Below, in pieces: positions 1 through 9,012 of a DNA stretch of 64,000 bases. The stretch comes from an uncultured Lentisphaerota bacterium (GTDB taxonomy: Bacteria > Verrucomicrobiota > Kiritimatiellia > CAIQIC01): contig CAISWQ010000001.1 of the NCBI GenBank assembly GCA_903889245.1, positions 1-64,000 of the forward strand, given 5' to 3'. The translations under genes and the position numbers were made by a program. A model generated the notes under the pieces. The model did not search any database. It was not told the DNA's origin and saw only the letters and a program-made list of their open reading frames with translations. Every line of letters begins with the position of its first letter. The first letter of the stretch is position 1.

Positions 1-1468
1 GCGAGGCGTAGTGCTGGTAGAGCGAGGCGTAATGCGAGTCGCCGGGCCACAGGACGATGATGAACGCGTGCGGCGGCTGTCCAGCCTCGCGGGCGTCGGC
101 GGCGACCGCGGCGTAGGCCTCCTGTCGGTTATCGAGCAAGGAGAGCGTTGGGTTGGAACGGCCGGCGCATTCCCAGAGCATCAAGCCGAGCGCGGCGGCG
201 GCCAGGCCGAGGGACCAGCGACGTTCGCGCAGTGCGGCGGTGAGCAGGCCGAACGACAGGGCCGCGCCGACCGCGAAGAGCGTTGGCAATACGCAAAGAA
301 TCTTCGCCGGCTGGCGGATCATGTTGTAGTTGGGAATCCAATGGCGCGCCATGTCGAACAGGCGGCCGTTGAACGGCGCGCGGTAACCGAGCGTCAGGTA
401 CATCACGCCGAGCACGCCTGCGCCGATCACCGAGAGCACGAACCAGCGCCGCCAGGTCGCCTGCGGCGCGCGCAACGTCTGCACCAGCAGGGCGAGCCAG
501 CCGCCGGCGAGTACCACAAAGATGGTGTAGCCCAGGTAAATCTGTTCCGAAATGCCGAGCGGGCTGCGCCCCCAGAAGCCGGGCCACTCGGGCGAATAAT
601 TCATCACCTCGCGCCAGTGGCGGGGCCCGGTGGCGAACGCGACCGACGCCGCGCCGGTGACGTGCTCGGTGAGCAGTTTCATCAGCTTCGGGAAGACCAG
701 CGCGAAGCCCAGGCACACCAGGAATGGCAGCAGCGCCAGCGCCGCGCGGCCCACGTAGCGCCACGAGAGCCACGGTTGCTCCTCGCGCGCAAAGAGCGCC
801 ACGCAACACCAGCCCAGCGCGGCCAGCCCGCTGAAGAAGAAGACGTGCATGTCGCCCCACGCGGCGCCGATGATGCCGAGGCCGGCGAGCCACCCTCCGG
901 CGATGCGGCCTTCACGAACTGCGAGGTCAATGCCGAGCAAGACCGCCGGCGTCCACATCATCGCAAAGCCCGCGGGGCTGCCCCCGAAAAGATTGACCCA
1001 GCGATAGGGCACCAGCAGGGCGATGACGGCGGCGAGCCAGGCGACCCCTTCCACGCGGGTGTAGCGGCGCGTGAGCAGCAGCGTGAGCCACAGCGTCGCC
1101 CATAGCGAGACCAAGCCGGTCAGGTTCCAGCCAAACGCGCGGCCGCCGAGCGCCGCGGCGCAATTATAGATGAGCGAGAAGGGGATGTAGTAGGTGTCGG
1201 GCTGGTAGCGGGCCAGCAGGTCGCCGGTGTTGAACTCATAGAGGTTATAGAAAAAGGGTGTGCGCCCGGTCAGCCAGTCACCGGCCAACCAGCAGTAGTA
1301 CATGAACTGCAGGTGGTCGCCGGGTGTCATCGGCTGCAACTCGGCCGGCGCGTGGTGTGCCGCCGAAGGCACGGCGCTGCCGACATGCGCCGGCAGCGGC
1401 CACGCGAACAGCAGCCAGACCACCAGCGTCACCAGGAAAGTTGCGCAAGCTGTCTTCCAAAACCGCAT
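1..1468 (-). CDS. polytopic membrane protein, possible GT-C-type glycosyltransferase (3' truncated by window)
   Basis: An open frame starts at the ATG complementary to 1466-1468 and runs without a stop off the left edge (489 codons visible). It begins with a hydrophobic segment (MRFWKTACATFLVTLVVWLL), then alternates loops with at least eight long hydrophobic stretches rich in Leu, Ala, Trp and Phe. The first large loop holds acidic and aromatic residues (TPGDHLQFMYYCW, NTGDLLARYQPD), as in the first extracytoplasmic loop of GT-C enzymes such as PMT/GT39 or YfhO. That placement is inference from topology only. High-GC overlapping frames on the plus strand are shadows. It diverges from lysA, with a repeat array in the shared upstream gap. 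Confidence 0.7.
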   Translation of the reverse strand, partial: MRFWKTACATFLVTLVVWLLFAWPLPAHVGSAVPSAAHHAPAELQPMTPGDHLQFMYYCWLAGDWLTGRTPFFYNLYEFNTGDLLARYQPDTYYIPFSLIYNCAAALGGRAFGWNLTGLVSLWATLWLTLLLTRRYTRVEGVAWLAAVIALLVPYRWVNLFGGSPAGFAMMWTPAVLLGIDLAVREGRIAGGWLAGLGIIGAAWGDMHVFFFSGLAALGWCCVALFAREEQPWLSWRYVGRAALALLPFLVCLGFALVFPKLMKLLTEHVTGAASVAFATGPRHWREVMNYSPEWPGFWGRSPLGISEQIYLGYTIFVVLAGGWLALLVQTLRAPQATWRRWFVLSVIGAGVLGVMYLTLGYRAPFNGRLFDMARHWIPNYNMIRQPAKILCVLPTLFAVGAALSFGLLTAALRERRWSLGLAAAALGLMLWECAGRSNPTLSLLDNRQEAYAAVAADAREAGQPPHAFIIVLWPGDSHYASLYQHYAS

Positions 1469-1566
1469 GGCGTATGGTTACCCCACGCCATCCCTCTGGC
1501 AAAGCCAAAAGATGGCGGCCAGGTTCGCCAGTGTAACCTACGCACTGGCTGCGCTCCGGGAAAAAT

Positions 1567-1613
1567 TCCGAGGCTTGGACAACGAACAGGATTATTTTCC
1601 CAACCTTGGAAAA
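1567..1613. repeat. phased palindrome array A1 (2 copies, one degenerate)
   Basis: Cores TCCGAGGCTTGGA (centre 1573) and TCCCAACCTTGGA (centre 1604, with TTTT and AAAA arms) lie 31 bp apart in the divergent gap between the membrane protein and lysA, just upstream of the proposed lysA promoter. Confidence 0.75.
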
Positions 1614-1618
1614 TCAGC

Positions 1619-1646
1619 TTGGCAGCGGCGGGCCGGACGCTATGCT
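1619..1646 (+). promoter_or_regulatory. candidate sigma70 promoter of lysA
   Basis: TTGGCA at 1619-1624, a 16-bp spacer and TATGCT at 1641-1646, 28 bp before the lysA ATG. Confidence 0.5.
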
Positions 1647-1673
1647 CCCGCCGTTCTTTTTACGGAGAAACCC

Positions 1674-2915
<1,242 letters not shown>

Positions 2916-2916
2916 C

Positions 2917-2937
2917 TTTTTCCAGACCTTGGAAAAG
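2917..2937. repeat. phased palindrome A2 (single copy)
   Basis: Core TCCAGACCTTGGA (centre 2927) with T-rich and A-rich arms fills the 23-bp gap between convergent lysA and the FHA gene. No second copy lies 31 bp to either side. Confidence 0.7.
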
Positions 2938-2938
2938 T

Positions 2939-4702
2939 TCAGCGCGGCGGCTTCAGGACGTTCCGCGAGAGGGCGATGCCTTCGATTTCCACCAGCAGGT
3001 CGGGCCGGCAGACGTCGGCGACGGCGTAGATGGTCGGCAGTTCGCCCAGCCGTTCTTCGCAAATCGCGCGGACGCGGGCGTAGTCGTCTTTCCGTTTGAT
3101 ATACACCCGCGCCAGCCCCAGGCCGGCGAGCGTGGTGCCCAGGCCCGGCAGTCCGTGGCGGGCCAGGTTCTCCTCGGAAATCAAGGCGGCGATGTTGTCC
3201 AGAGTTTCGCTGGTCTGGCCGGCCGCGTCACCGATGTGGCGCGTTTCCTCGGCCGTGATGCTCGCGGTGCCGGAGATGAAGATGCGCGCGTAGTCGCCGC
3301 AGGTGACGGCCATGGCCCGCGCGAACTTGGGGCTCTTGCGACCAAATCTATTGGAATAATCGAACGCGGAAATCTGCCGGGGATTTTCGAGCGGCACGGC
3401 CAGCACTTCCGGGCGGTCGGTCGTCAGCGCGATGGCGCTCAACTCCAGGCCGCGGCCCTCCGTGCCGATGCCGGTGCTGGCGGGATAGACGCCGGGCGGA
3501 TGGCCCACCGGCAACCGGTCGCAGAGGAAGTTGATGCCCTCATACTCATCGGTGCGCGCCCGGTTCAATTCTTTGTAGCGCTGCGACGCGTCTTCGTCCG
3601 CCACGATACCGCCCTGATAGATCCACGTCCGGAAGACCTGGTCCATGCGCACGTTCACCCCGGCCAGGAGTTCCTTCAGTTGCCGGAAAGCGGCCACGCC
3701 CTGCGCATAGGCATCGCCAGTAATCCTGCGCGGAACCAGGGCGGCATGCGTCCAGGTCACGCCACTGTGTTTCACGACCACCAACTGTTCGCTGACCCGC
3801 GAGATCTCGACTTCCTTGCGGCCACTGCACAAACCCATGGCCTCGATCTCGACCAGTTTCCCCTCGCACGGCGGCTGGGCGATGTAACTGGTGGCCGGCA
3901 GATCCTGGCCATAGAAGTTGTGGATGATTTCGCGGCACTCCTCGATCATGGCCGGATCGGGCAGGAACACCGCCTGCTGGACAATGGCGCCATGCGCGCC
4001 ATGCACGCCAATCACGGCTTCGATGATGCGTAGCGCGTCATCGGTCTGTTCCGCCAGCGTCGTGCCGCGACGCGGAACCGCGGCGGCAAACACATGCCGC
4101 ACGTCGCTCCAATCGGCGACCGAATAACCGATCCCGTGGTTGGAAAATTTTTGAATCGCCAGGCTCGGGTCAAAGCCCGTGCTAGCCAGGGTCGTATAGG
4201 CGGAGCTGTATTTCCCGGTATCCTGCAACGAACGCAACACCAGCCGGGTCTGGCCCACGCAGAATTCGGCGCCATATTCCAGCGCCACTTCCGAAACCTT
4301 GAAGCCGAAGACGAACGTGCCATTCGTGCTGCCCAGATCGCGCAACAGACAGCCGGTGGGCTCGAAGCGGATTTCGCAATGCCGCCGGGAGATGGTGGGA
4401 TCGTTGAGGACGACATCGTTATCCGGACTGGAGCCGATGAAGGAGTGGTCCTTCTTCAGGATGAATTCCTGCCCCTGAAGGCCTCCGCTCAAAACCAGAA
4501 GCTTCCCATCCCGCGCAAGGGCCGCATTCTTCCTGGCAGGGGAGATGTGGATCGTTTGATCAAGCTGACTTTTGTCCGACTCACCCGCACCACGTTGGCC
4601 AAGCCGTTTTTGTTGATGGGCTAGGTCACTCGACATTTTATTCACCATGCTTTCCGCTGTGCCGTTCATACCCGGCGTTTTCCAGCCCTGGCTGCTTCCC
4701 AT
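2939..4702 (-). CDS. FHA domain fused to tandem RidA/YjgF-like (chorismatase-like) domains
   Basis: With the ATG at 4702 (AGG of ACAGGTTGTTTCC just upstream) the product is 587 residues; ATGs at 4669, 4648 or 4636 are also possible. An FHA domain lies at about residues 68-155, with phosphothreonine-binding residues in FIGSSPDND, ISRRHCEI and DLGSTNGTF. A threonine in DQTIHIS just before it is a plausible phosphorylation site. The remainder resembles two YjgF/RidA-like halves: GYSVADWSDVRHVF with PCEGKLVEIEAMG, then ARIFISGTASI, GQTSETLDNIAAL, VYIKRKDDYARVR and DLLVEIEGIAL. PASTGIGTEGRGLE and SPKFARAM between them recall FkbO/Hyg5 chorismatases, where two such domains form one unit. The chorismate-processing role is inference. 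A phospho-signal could recruit or regulate the enzyme. Confidence 0.75.
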   Translation of the reverse strand: MGSSQGWKTPGMNGTAESMVNKMSSDLAHQQKRLGQRGAGESDKSQLDQTIHISPARKNAALARDGKLLVLSGGLQGQEFILKKDHSFIGSSPDNDVVLNDPTISRRHCEIRFEPTGCLLRDLGSTNGTFVFGFKVSEVALEYGAEFCVGQTRLVLRSLQDTGKYSSAYTTLASTGFDPSLAIQKFSNHGIGYSVADWSDVRHVFAAAVPRRGTTLAEQTDDALRIIEAVIGVHGAHGAIVQQAVFLPDPAMIEECREIIHNFYGQDLPATSYIAQPPCEGKLVEIEAMGLCSGRKEVEISRVSEQLVVVKHSGVTWTHAALVPRRITGDAYAQGVAAFRQLKELLAGVNVRMDQVFRTWIYQGGIVADEDASQRYKELNRARTDEYEGINFLCDRLPVGHPPGVYPASTGIGTEGRGLELSAIALTTDRPEVLAVPLENPRQISAFDYSNRFGRKSPKFARAMAVTCGDYARIFISGTASITAEETRHIGDAAGQTSETLDNIAALISEENLARHGLPGLGTTLAGLGLARVYIKRKDDYARVRAICEERLGELPTIYAVADVCRPDLLVEIEGIALSRNVLKPPR

Positions 4703-4822
4703 GGAAACAACCTGTGAAGTTGAGATGGCGCAACTTACCCATACCGCCCGGACGATGCAAGCCTGCGAACTACGCCAGCGAAATGACCGGCAGGGTGACG
4801 CCGGCAAACGCGGCGGACCGGC

Positions 4823-5428
4823 TTAGCGTGCGGGTAGCATTTCGATGTGGCCATCGGCAAAGCCAATGGCGCGCTTGCCGTGGTGATTGGCTTTGATCTC
4901 CCGGACCAGGATGTTGGTGCTGATGACCGAGAGGGAGCCCAGCCTTTTGCCCGCGTTCAGCAACTCATAATCACACACCGACGCGCCACGGTGGCTTGGG
5001 CAGGTCAGGAGGTTGCGGGTAATCAGCTTCTTCTCGACCAGTTCCGCCAGCGACTGCGGCAGCTTGCCCTCATCCACCTCATACATCATGCACGCCGTGG
5101 TGATCTGCTTCACGCTGTTCATGCATTGAACGTCGAGCGCCTTGCTGCGCGCGCCCATGACGGCTGGCAGCAGCATGGCCACCATAATTGGCAGCAGCAG
5201 GAAGCTGACGCCGCCCATGACGATGCCGGCGATGCCAAAGCCCTTGCCGGTGAGCGTGCCGGCGGATTTGTTGACCTTGTTCAGCGTGATGATGCCGAGT
5301 ACCAGCGCCGGGATGCCGGCGAGAATCGAGAGGCACGTGACGGCGAGAATCCCCAGCACAAGGCTGGCGATGGCGATACCCGCGGTCCGCGGCTGGCTGA
5401 CCTGACTGATGGCTGGCGGCGTTGTCAT
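4823..5428 (-). CDS. DUF4190-type membrane protein with pseudopilin-like C-terminus
   Basis: This 201-residue protein starts at the ATG complementary to 5426-5428, preceded by AGGAG eight bases upstream. Two hydrophobic segments (IAIASLVLGILAVTCL and GIAGIVMGGVSFLLLPIMV) flank the short loop LNKVNKSAGTLTGKG, the pattern of DUF4190 membrane modules. The C-terminal part has pseudopilin or DUF1559 features: LPAVMGARSKALDVQCMNSVKQI, shown here only for its NSVKQI helix, DEGKLPQSLAEL, CPSHRG and FADGHIE. It may be an inner-membrane protein exposing a pilin-like domain. The function is unknown. It is divergent from pyrE across a three-copy palindrome array. An upstream extension of the frame reads only through those repeats and is rejected. 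Confidence 0.75.
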   Translation of the reverse strand: MTTPPAISQVSQPRTAGIAIASLVLGILAVTCLSILAGIPALVLGIITLNKVNKSAGTLTGKGFGIAGIVMGGVSFLLLPIMVAMLLPAVMGARSKALDVQCMNSVKQITTACMMYEVDEGKLPQSLAELVEKKLITRNLLTCPSHRGASVCDYELLNAGKRLGSLSVISTNILVREIKANHHGKRAIGFADGHIEMLPAR

Positions 5429-5510
5429 GGTTTGGCTCCTGTGTGTTGACGCGGCCCGCTTGTACTCCCTTCGGCCGGTTTGAGCAATGCGCACGAATCG
5501 GCTGGCAATT

Positions 5511-5593
5511 TTTTCCAAAGCTTGGAAAACTCCCGCCCGCCGTTTTCCAAGCCTTGGAAAATTTGGCGGTCGGTTTTTCCAGGGCTTGGAAAA
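5511..5593. repeat. phased palindrome array A3 (3 copies, 32-bp period)
   Basis: TTTTCCAAAGCTTGGAAAA (5511), TTTTCCAAGCCTTGGAAAA (5543) and TTTTCCAGGGCTTGGAAAA (5575) have centres at 5520, 5552 and 5584, exactly 32 bp apart. They lie between the DUF4190-type gene and pyrE, which diverge. Confidence 0.9.
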
Positions 5594-5616
5594 GCGGCAC
5601 AACAGGAGCACAGAGC

Positions 5617-6195
5617 ATGACTCAACAGGAAGTTTTACAGGCGTTCACGGATTCGCAGGCGTTGCTGCACGGGCACTTTGAGCTGCGGTCGGGGCTGCAC
5701 AGCGATCAATATTTCCAGTGCGCGCTGCTGCTGCAATATCCGAACCTCGCCGAGAAGTTGTGCGCGGCGGTGGTGGCGAAGATGCGCGCGCAGTTCGGGC
5801 CGGGTTTCAAGGTGGATGGCGTGATCTCGCCGGCGCTGGGCGGTATCCCGGTGGGGCACGAGTTCGGCCGGGCGTTCGGCGTGCGCGCGATCTTTGCGGA
5901 GAAGGAGCAGGGCAAGCTGGTCCTGCGGCGCGCGTTCCAGATCAAGCCGGGTGAGCGGTTCGTCGTGGGCGAGGACGTGATTACGCGCGGCGGGCGCGTA
6001 CAGGAGGTCGTGGATATCGTCACCGCGCGCGGTGGCATTGTTGCCGCGATTGGCGTACTGGTGGACCGCAGTGGCGGCACGGCAAGGTTCGAAGCGCCGG
6101 TGGTCAGTCTGGTGCAGATGACGCCGACAACATGGCAGCCGGCGGAGTGCCCGCTGTGCAAGCAGGGCAGCAAGGCGATTCATCCGGGAAGCTGA
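5617..6195 (+). CDS. pyrE: orotate phosphoribosyltransferase PyrE
   Basis: PyrE condenses orotate with PRPP to form orotidine 5'-phosphate in pyrimidine synthesis. The 192-residue product has HFELRSGLHSDQYFQCA at the N-terminus, VDGVISPALGGIPVGHE for the phosphate loop and FAEKEQGKLVLRRAF for the flexible-loop region. The PRPP-binding motif reads VVGEDVITRGGRVQEV, so TRGGR replaces the commoner TTGGS; orotate specificity should still hold. AGGAG lies eight bases before the ATG. A bidirectional hairpin follows the gene. Confidence 0.93.
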   Translation: MTQQEVLQAFTDSQALLHGHFELRSGLHSDQYFQCALLLQYPNLAEKLCAAVVAKMRAQFGPGFKVDGVISPALGGIPVGHEFGRAFGVRAIFAEKEQGKLVLRRAFQIKPGERFVVGEDVITRGGRVQEVVDIVTARGGIVAAIGVLVDRSGGTARFEAPVVSLVQMTPTTWQPAECPLCKQGSKAIHPGS

Positions 6196-6221
6196 AGTTC
6201 AGAGGTCAGTCGGATAAAGCA

Positions 6222-6253
6222 AACAGCCGGTTTCCGTGAGGAAACCGGCTGTT
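6222..6253. terminator. bidirectional hairpin terminator between pyrE and azoR-like gene
   Basis: A perfect 14-bp stem (AACAGCCGGTTTCC, loop GTGA, then its complement) sits between convergent stops and is followed by ACGTTT on the plus strand and GCTTTAT on the minus strand. Confidence 0.75.
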
Positions 6254-6267
6254 ACGTTTGCGGCCGA

Positions 6268-6930
6268 TCAGGCCTGCGGTTCGACGGGCATGGCCATCTC
6301 GCTGACTTCGTCGGCGATGTCCTGCGCGGTCTCGGTGGCGATGTCCTTGTGCTCCTTCGCCTCGTCCTCGCCGTGGCCGTGCTGGCCATCGGCCCAGGCG
6401 ATGGAGATATCGGTCACGCCGAGGAATTCGAAGGTCGCGCGCAGCTCGCGGGTCAGGCCGTCGCGCGGATCCTCTTCCTTGAACTCGTCGGCCGAGGCGA
6501 TCAGCAGCACGATCTTCTGGATGTGGTGCAGGGGCTTGATCGTGCCGCCTTCCTCGAACTCGAAGGTCGCGCCGGGGACGATCACTTGGTCGAGCCACGC
6601 CTTCATGATGGCGGGCATCGAGAAATTCCACATCGGCATGGTCAGCACGAGCACGTCGGCCTGCTTGAGCTGCTCGGCGTGGGAGCGCGAGTAGGCACCG
6701 GCGTTGTATTCGCCGGTGGTCGGCTTATAGCCGGCCTCGATGATCGGCTGCCAGAGGCCGCGGAAGGCGGGCAGGGTCAAAAAGGGCGGGGGGCTTTGGT
6801 AAAGATCCACGTTGGTGACGTTGATGTCGGGATTGCGCTCCGCGAGCCGCATGAAAAAGGCGGTGGCCAACTGCTTCGAGACCGATTCCTGAACCGGCCG
6901 CGGATTCGCGCAAATGTGCAAAACGTTCAT
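6268..6930 (-). CDS. azoR: AzoR-like FMN-dependent NAD(P)H oxidoreductase (Flavodoxin_2)
   Basis: The 220-residue flavodoxin-fold protein belongs to the FMN-dependent NADH-azoreductase/quinone-reductase family. MNVLHICANPRPVQESVSK gives the first strand and FMN-phosphate loop. MPMWNFSMPAIMKAWLDQV is the signature FMN-binding segment of AzoR, and ASADEF lies in the position of its later flavin loop. AGGAG sits five bases before the ATG. The C-terminal tail is unusually acidic and His-rich (GQHGHGEDEAKEHKD). The likely role is two-electron reduction of quinones or azo compounds in the cytoplasm. Assigned by family, not by substrate. Confidence 0.85.
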   Translation of the reverse strand: MNVLHICANPRPVQESVSKQLATAFFMRLAERNPDINVTNVDLYQSPPPFLTLPAFRGLWQPIIEAGYKPTTGEYNAGAYSRSHAEQLKQADVLVLTMPMWNFSMPAIMKAWLDQVIVPGATFEFEEGGTIKPLHHIQKIVLLIASADEFKEEDPRDGLTRELRATFEFLGVTDISIAWADGQHGHGEDEAKEHKDIATETAQDIADEVSEMAMPVEPQA

Positions 6931-7091
6931 ATTGCTCCTGTTTTGGTCGCGCGGGATGTTGCCAAAATTCCGGCGAATGTCACGCGGAATCTTTGCCGCG
7001 GGTCAAAATTCCGAAAATCTGGTGGACAGACGCAGGGGGGTTCGTTAGCGTCCCAAAAAAAGCGACGGCCTAGCGCCGGGAAGGAGCCAGT

Positions 7092-8780
7092 ATGGCAAAG
7101 TTTGCGATCGGTCTGGACTATGGCACGAACAGCGTGCGCGCCTTGATTGTCAACGTGGCGACGGGTGCGGAGGTGGGGGCGAGCGTCTGGAACTATGCCC
7201 ACGGCGAGGCGGGCATCATCCTCGATCCCAGGCAACCCGATCTGGCGCGGCAGCATCCGGCGGACTACCTGACCGGCATCGAGCGGGCGGTGCGCGGCGC
7301 GCTGGCGGCGGCGCAGAAGGTGAAAGGCTTCAAGGCGTCCGATGTGATCGGTATCGGCGTGGACACCACCGGCAGCACGCCGCTGCCCGTGGACGAGCGG
7401 GGCGAGCCGCTGGCGTTCAGCAAGGCGTTCGCCAAGACACCGGCGGCGCTGGCGTGGCTCTGGAAGGACCACACCGGCCACGCCGAGGCGGCGGCGATCA
7501 CCGCGAAGGCGGCGCAGCTCAAGCCGGAATATCTGGCGAAGTGCGGCGGCACCTACTCCTCGGAATGGTTCTGGTCGAAGATTCTCCACGCGAAGGCGGA
7601 GTCGCCGGCGGTGTTCAAGGCCGCGCACACGTGGGTCGAACTGGCCGACTGGATTCCGGCGGTGCTCACCGGCACCACCTTCCCGACGCAGCTCAAGCGC
7701 TGCATTTGTGCGGCGGGCCACAAGGCGATGTTCAACGTCGCGTGGGGCGGTTATCCCTCGGAAGATTTCCTGTCCGCGCTCGACCCGGCATTGGCGCGCG
7801 TGCGGCGTACCCTGCCCGCCGTCGCCTATGATGTGGGCGACGCGGTTGGCGGCCTGACGGCGGAGTGGGCGGAGCGCACCGGCCTGCCGGCGGGCATCCC
7901 GGTCGCGGCCGGCGCGTTCGACGCGCACCTCGGCGGCGTCGGCTCCGGCATCGCGCCGGGTGTGCTGGTCAAGATCATCGGCACGAGCACGTGCGACATG
8001 GCTGTCGCGCCGCTTGCGCAGAAGCTGCCCGACATCCCCGGCCTGTGCGGCATCGTGCCGGAATCCATCCTGCCCGGCTATTACGGCCTCGAGGCGGGCC
8101 AGTCGGCGGTCGGCGACATTTTCAACTGGTTCGTCAACCGCATCGCGCCTGGCGGCGCGCAGGCGGGCGGGCACGCGGCGCTGACCGCGGGTGCGGAGCA
8201 ACTGCAGCCCGGCGAGAGCGGCCTGCTCGCGCTCGACTGGAACAACGGCAACCGCACGGTGCTCGTGGACCAGCGGTTGACGGGCGCGCTGCTCGGCCTG
8301 ACGCTGCACACGACGCCGGCGGAAATCTACCGGGCGCTGATCGAGGCGACCGCGTTCGGCGCGCGCGTCATCGTCGAGCGCATGGAGGAATATGGCGTGC
8401 CGATCAAGCGTGTGATCAACTGCGGCGGCATCTCGGTGAAGAATCCGATGGTGATGCAGATCTACGCCGACGTGCTGAACCGCCCCCTGGAGATTTCGCG
8501 CAGCACGCAGACCTGCGCGCTCGGCGCGGCGATGGCGGGCGCGGTCGTCGCCGGCAAGGCCGCCGGCGGCCACGCCAGCTTTGCCGCCGCGACCAAGGCG
8601 ATGACCGGTGTGCTCGCGAAGCGGTTCACCCCGCTTGCTCGCAACGCCAAGGTCTATGAGCAGCTCTACCGGCTCTACAAGCGCCTGCACGACGCGTTCG
8701 GCACACGCGACTATGCCGAGAGCCAGTTTGTGGTGATGAAGGAACTGCTGGCGCTCCGCGACGCCGCGCGCCGCGAATGA
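7092..8780 (+). CDS. araB: ribulokinase AraB
   Basis: This FGGY-family kinase phosphorylates L-ribulose to L-ribulose 5-phosphate in L-arabinose use. The 562-residue length matches bacterial AraB. The N-terminal phosphate-1 loop is GLDYGTNSVRAL. Other marks are GIGVDTTGSTPLPVDE, GGTYSSEWFWSKI, VELADWIPAVLTG, the catalytic-base region AGAFDAHLGGVGSG, VKIIGTSTCDMAV and the adenosine region NCGGISVKNPMVMQIYADV. AAGGAG precedes the ATG. It is the first gene of an araB-araD-ROK cluster. No araA is visible, so the isomerase step must be encoded elsewhere. Confidence 0.93.
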   Translation: MAKFAIGLDYGTNSVRALIVNVATGAEVGASVWNYAHGEAGIILDPRQPDLARQHPADYLTGIERAVRGALAAAQKVKGFKASDVIGIGVDTTGSTPLPVDERGEPLAFSKAFAKTPAALAWLWKDHTGHAEAAAITAKAAQLKPEYLAKCGGTYSSEWFWSKILHAKAESPAVFKAAHTWVELADWIPAVLTGTTFPTQLKRCICAAGHKAMFNVAWGGYPSEDFLSALDPALARVRRTLPAVAYDVGDAVGGLTAEWAERTGLPAGIPVAAGAFDAHLGGVGSGIAPGVLVKIIGTSTCDMAVAPLAQKLPDIPGLCGIVPESILPGYYGLEAGQSAVGDIFNWFVNRIAPGGAQAGGHAALTAGAEQLQPGESGLLALDWNNGNRTVLVDQRLTGALLGLTLHTTPAEIYRALIEATAFGARVIVERMEEYGVPIKRVINCGGISVKNPMVMQIYADVLNRPLEISRSTQTCALGAAMAGAVVAGKAAGGHASFAAATKAMTGVLAKRFTPLARNAKVYEQLYRLYKRLHDAFGTRDYAESQFVVMKELLALRDAARRE

Positions 8781-8806
8781 AATGAGAGCCATATTCACAG
8801 ACCCTT

Positions 8807-8831
8807 GCGCCGGGTCAGAGACCCGGCCTAC
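8807..8831. repeat. GCCGGGTC hairpin element (family B)
   Basis: GCCGGGTC, loop AGA, GACCCGGC followed by CTACA, right after the araB stop. Related hairpins bordered by TGTAGGCC occur at 22946 and 43909. It could also act as a weak attenuator between araB and araD. Confidence 0.6.
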
Positions 8832-8844
8832 AGAAATCCCAAGA

Positions 8845-8872
8845 CGAACACCGAACATCCAACATCGAACGC
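8845..8872. repeat. degenerate heptamer repeat, unit CGAACAT (4 units)
   Basis: CGAACAC, CGAACAT, CCAACAT and CGAACGC follow with a strict 7-bp period in the araB-araD gap. Confidence 0.65.
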
Positions 8873-8958
8873 TGGTTAGCCGGTTCTCCGCCGTGGCGTG
8901 TGATGCGGCAGGGGAGGGCACAAGCTTGGTCGGCTGCGGCGTTCCGTGTTTATGGTTG

Positions 8959-8988
8959 GCGTGGAGGGCCGCGCTCCGTCGCGGCCGT
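8959..8988. repeat. GTGGAGGGCC hairpin element (family C)
   Basis: GGCGTGGAGGGCCGCGCTCC then GTCGCGGCCG gives a GGCCGCG/CGCGGCC hairpin. A second member lies at 27239-27265 after valS. Confidence 0.55.
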
Positions 8989-9012
8989 TGCTGGTAAATG
9001 AGGGAGTTGATG

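Noticed and set aside
5429-5616. Peptides such as FFQALEK or FPSLGK as N-termini of neighbouring proteins
   Set aside because: These are translations of the palindromic repeat. Each affected gene has a better downstream start with a ribosome-binding site.
6222-6253. Member of the phased palindrome family
   Set aside because: The hairpin AACAGCCGGTTTCC has a 4-base loop and different sequence; it behaves like an ordinary terminator.
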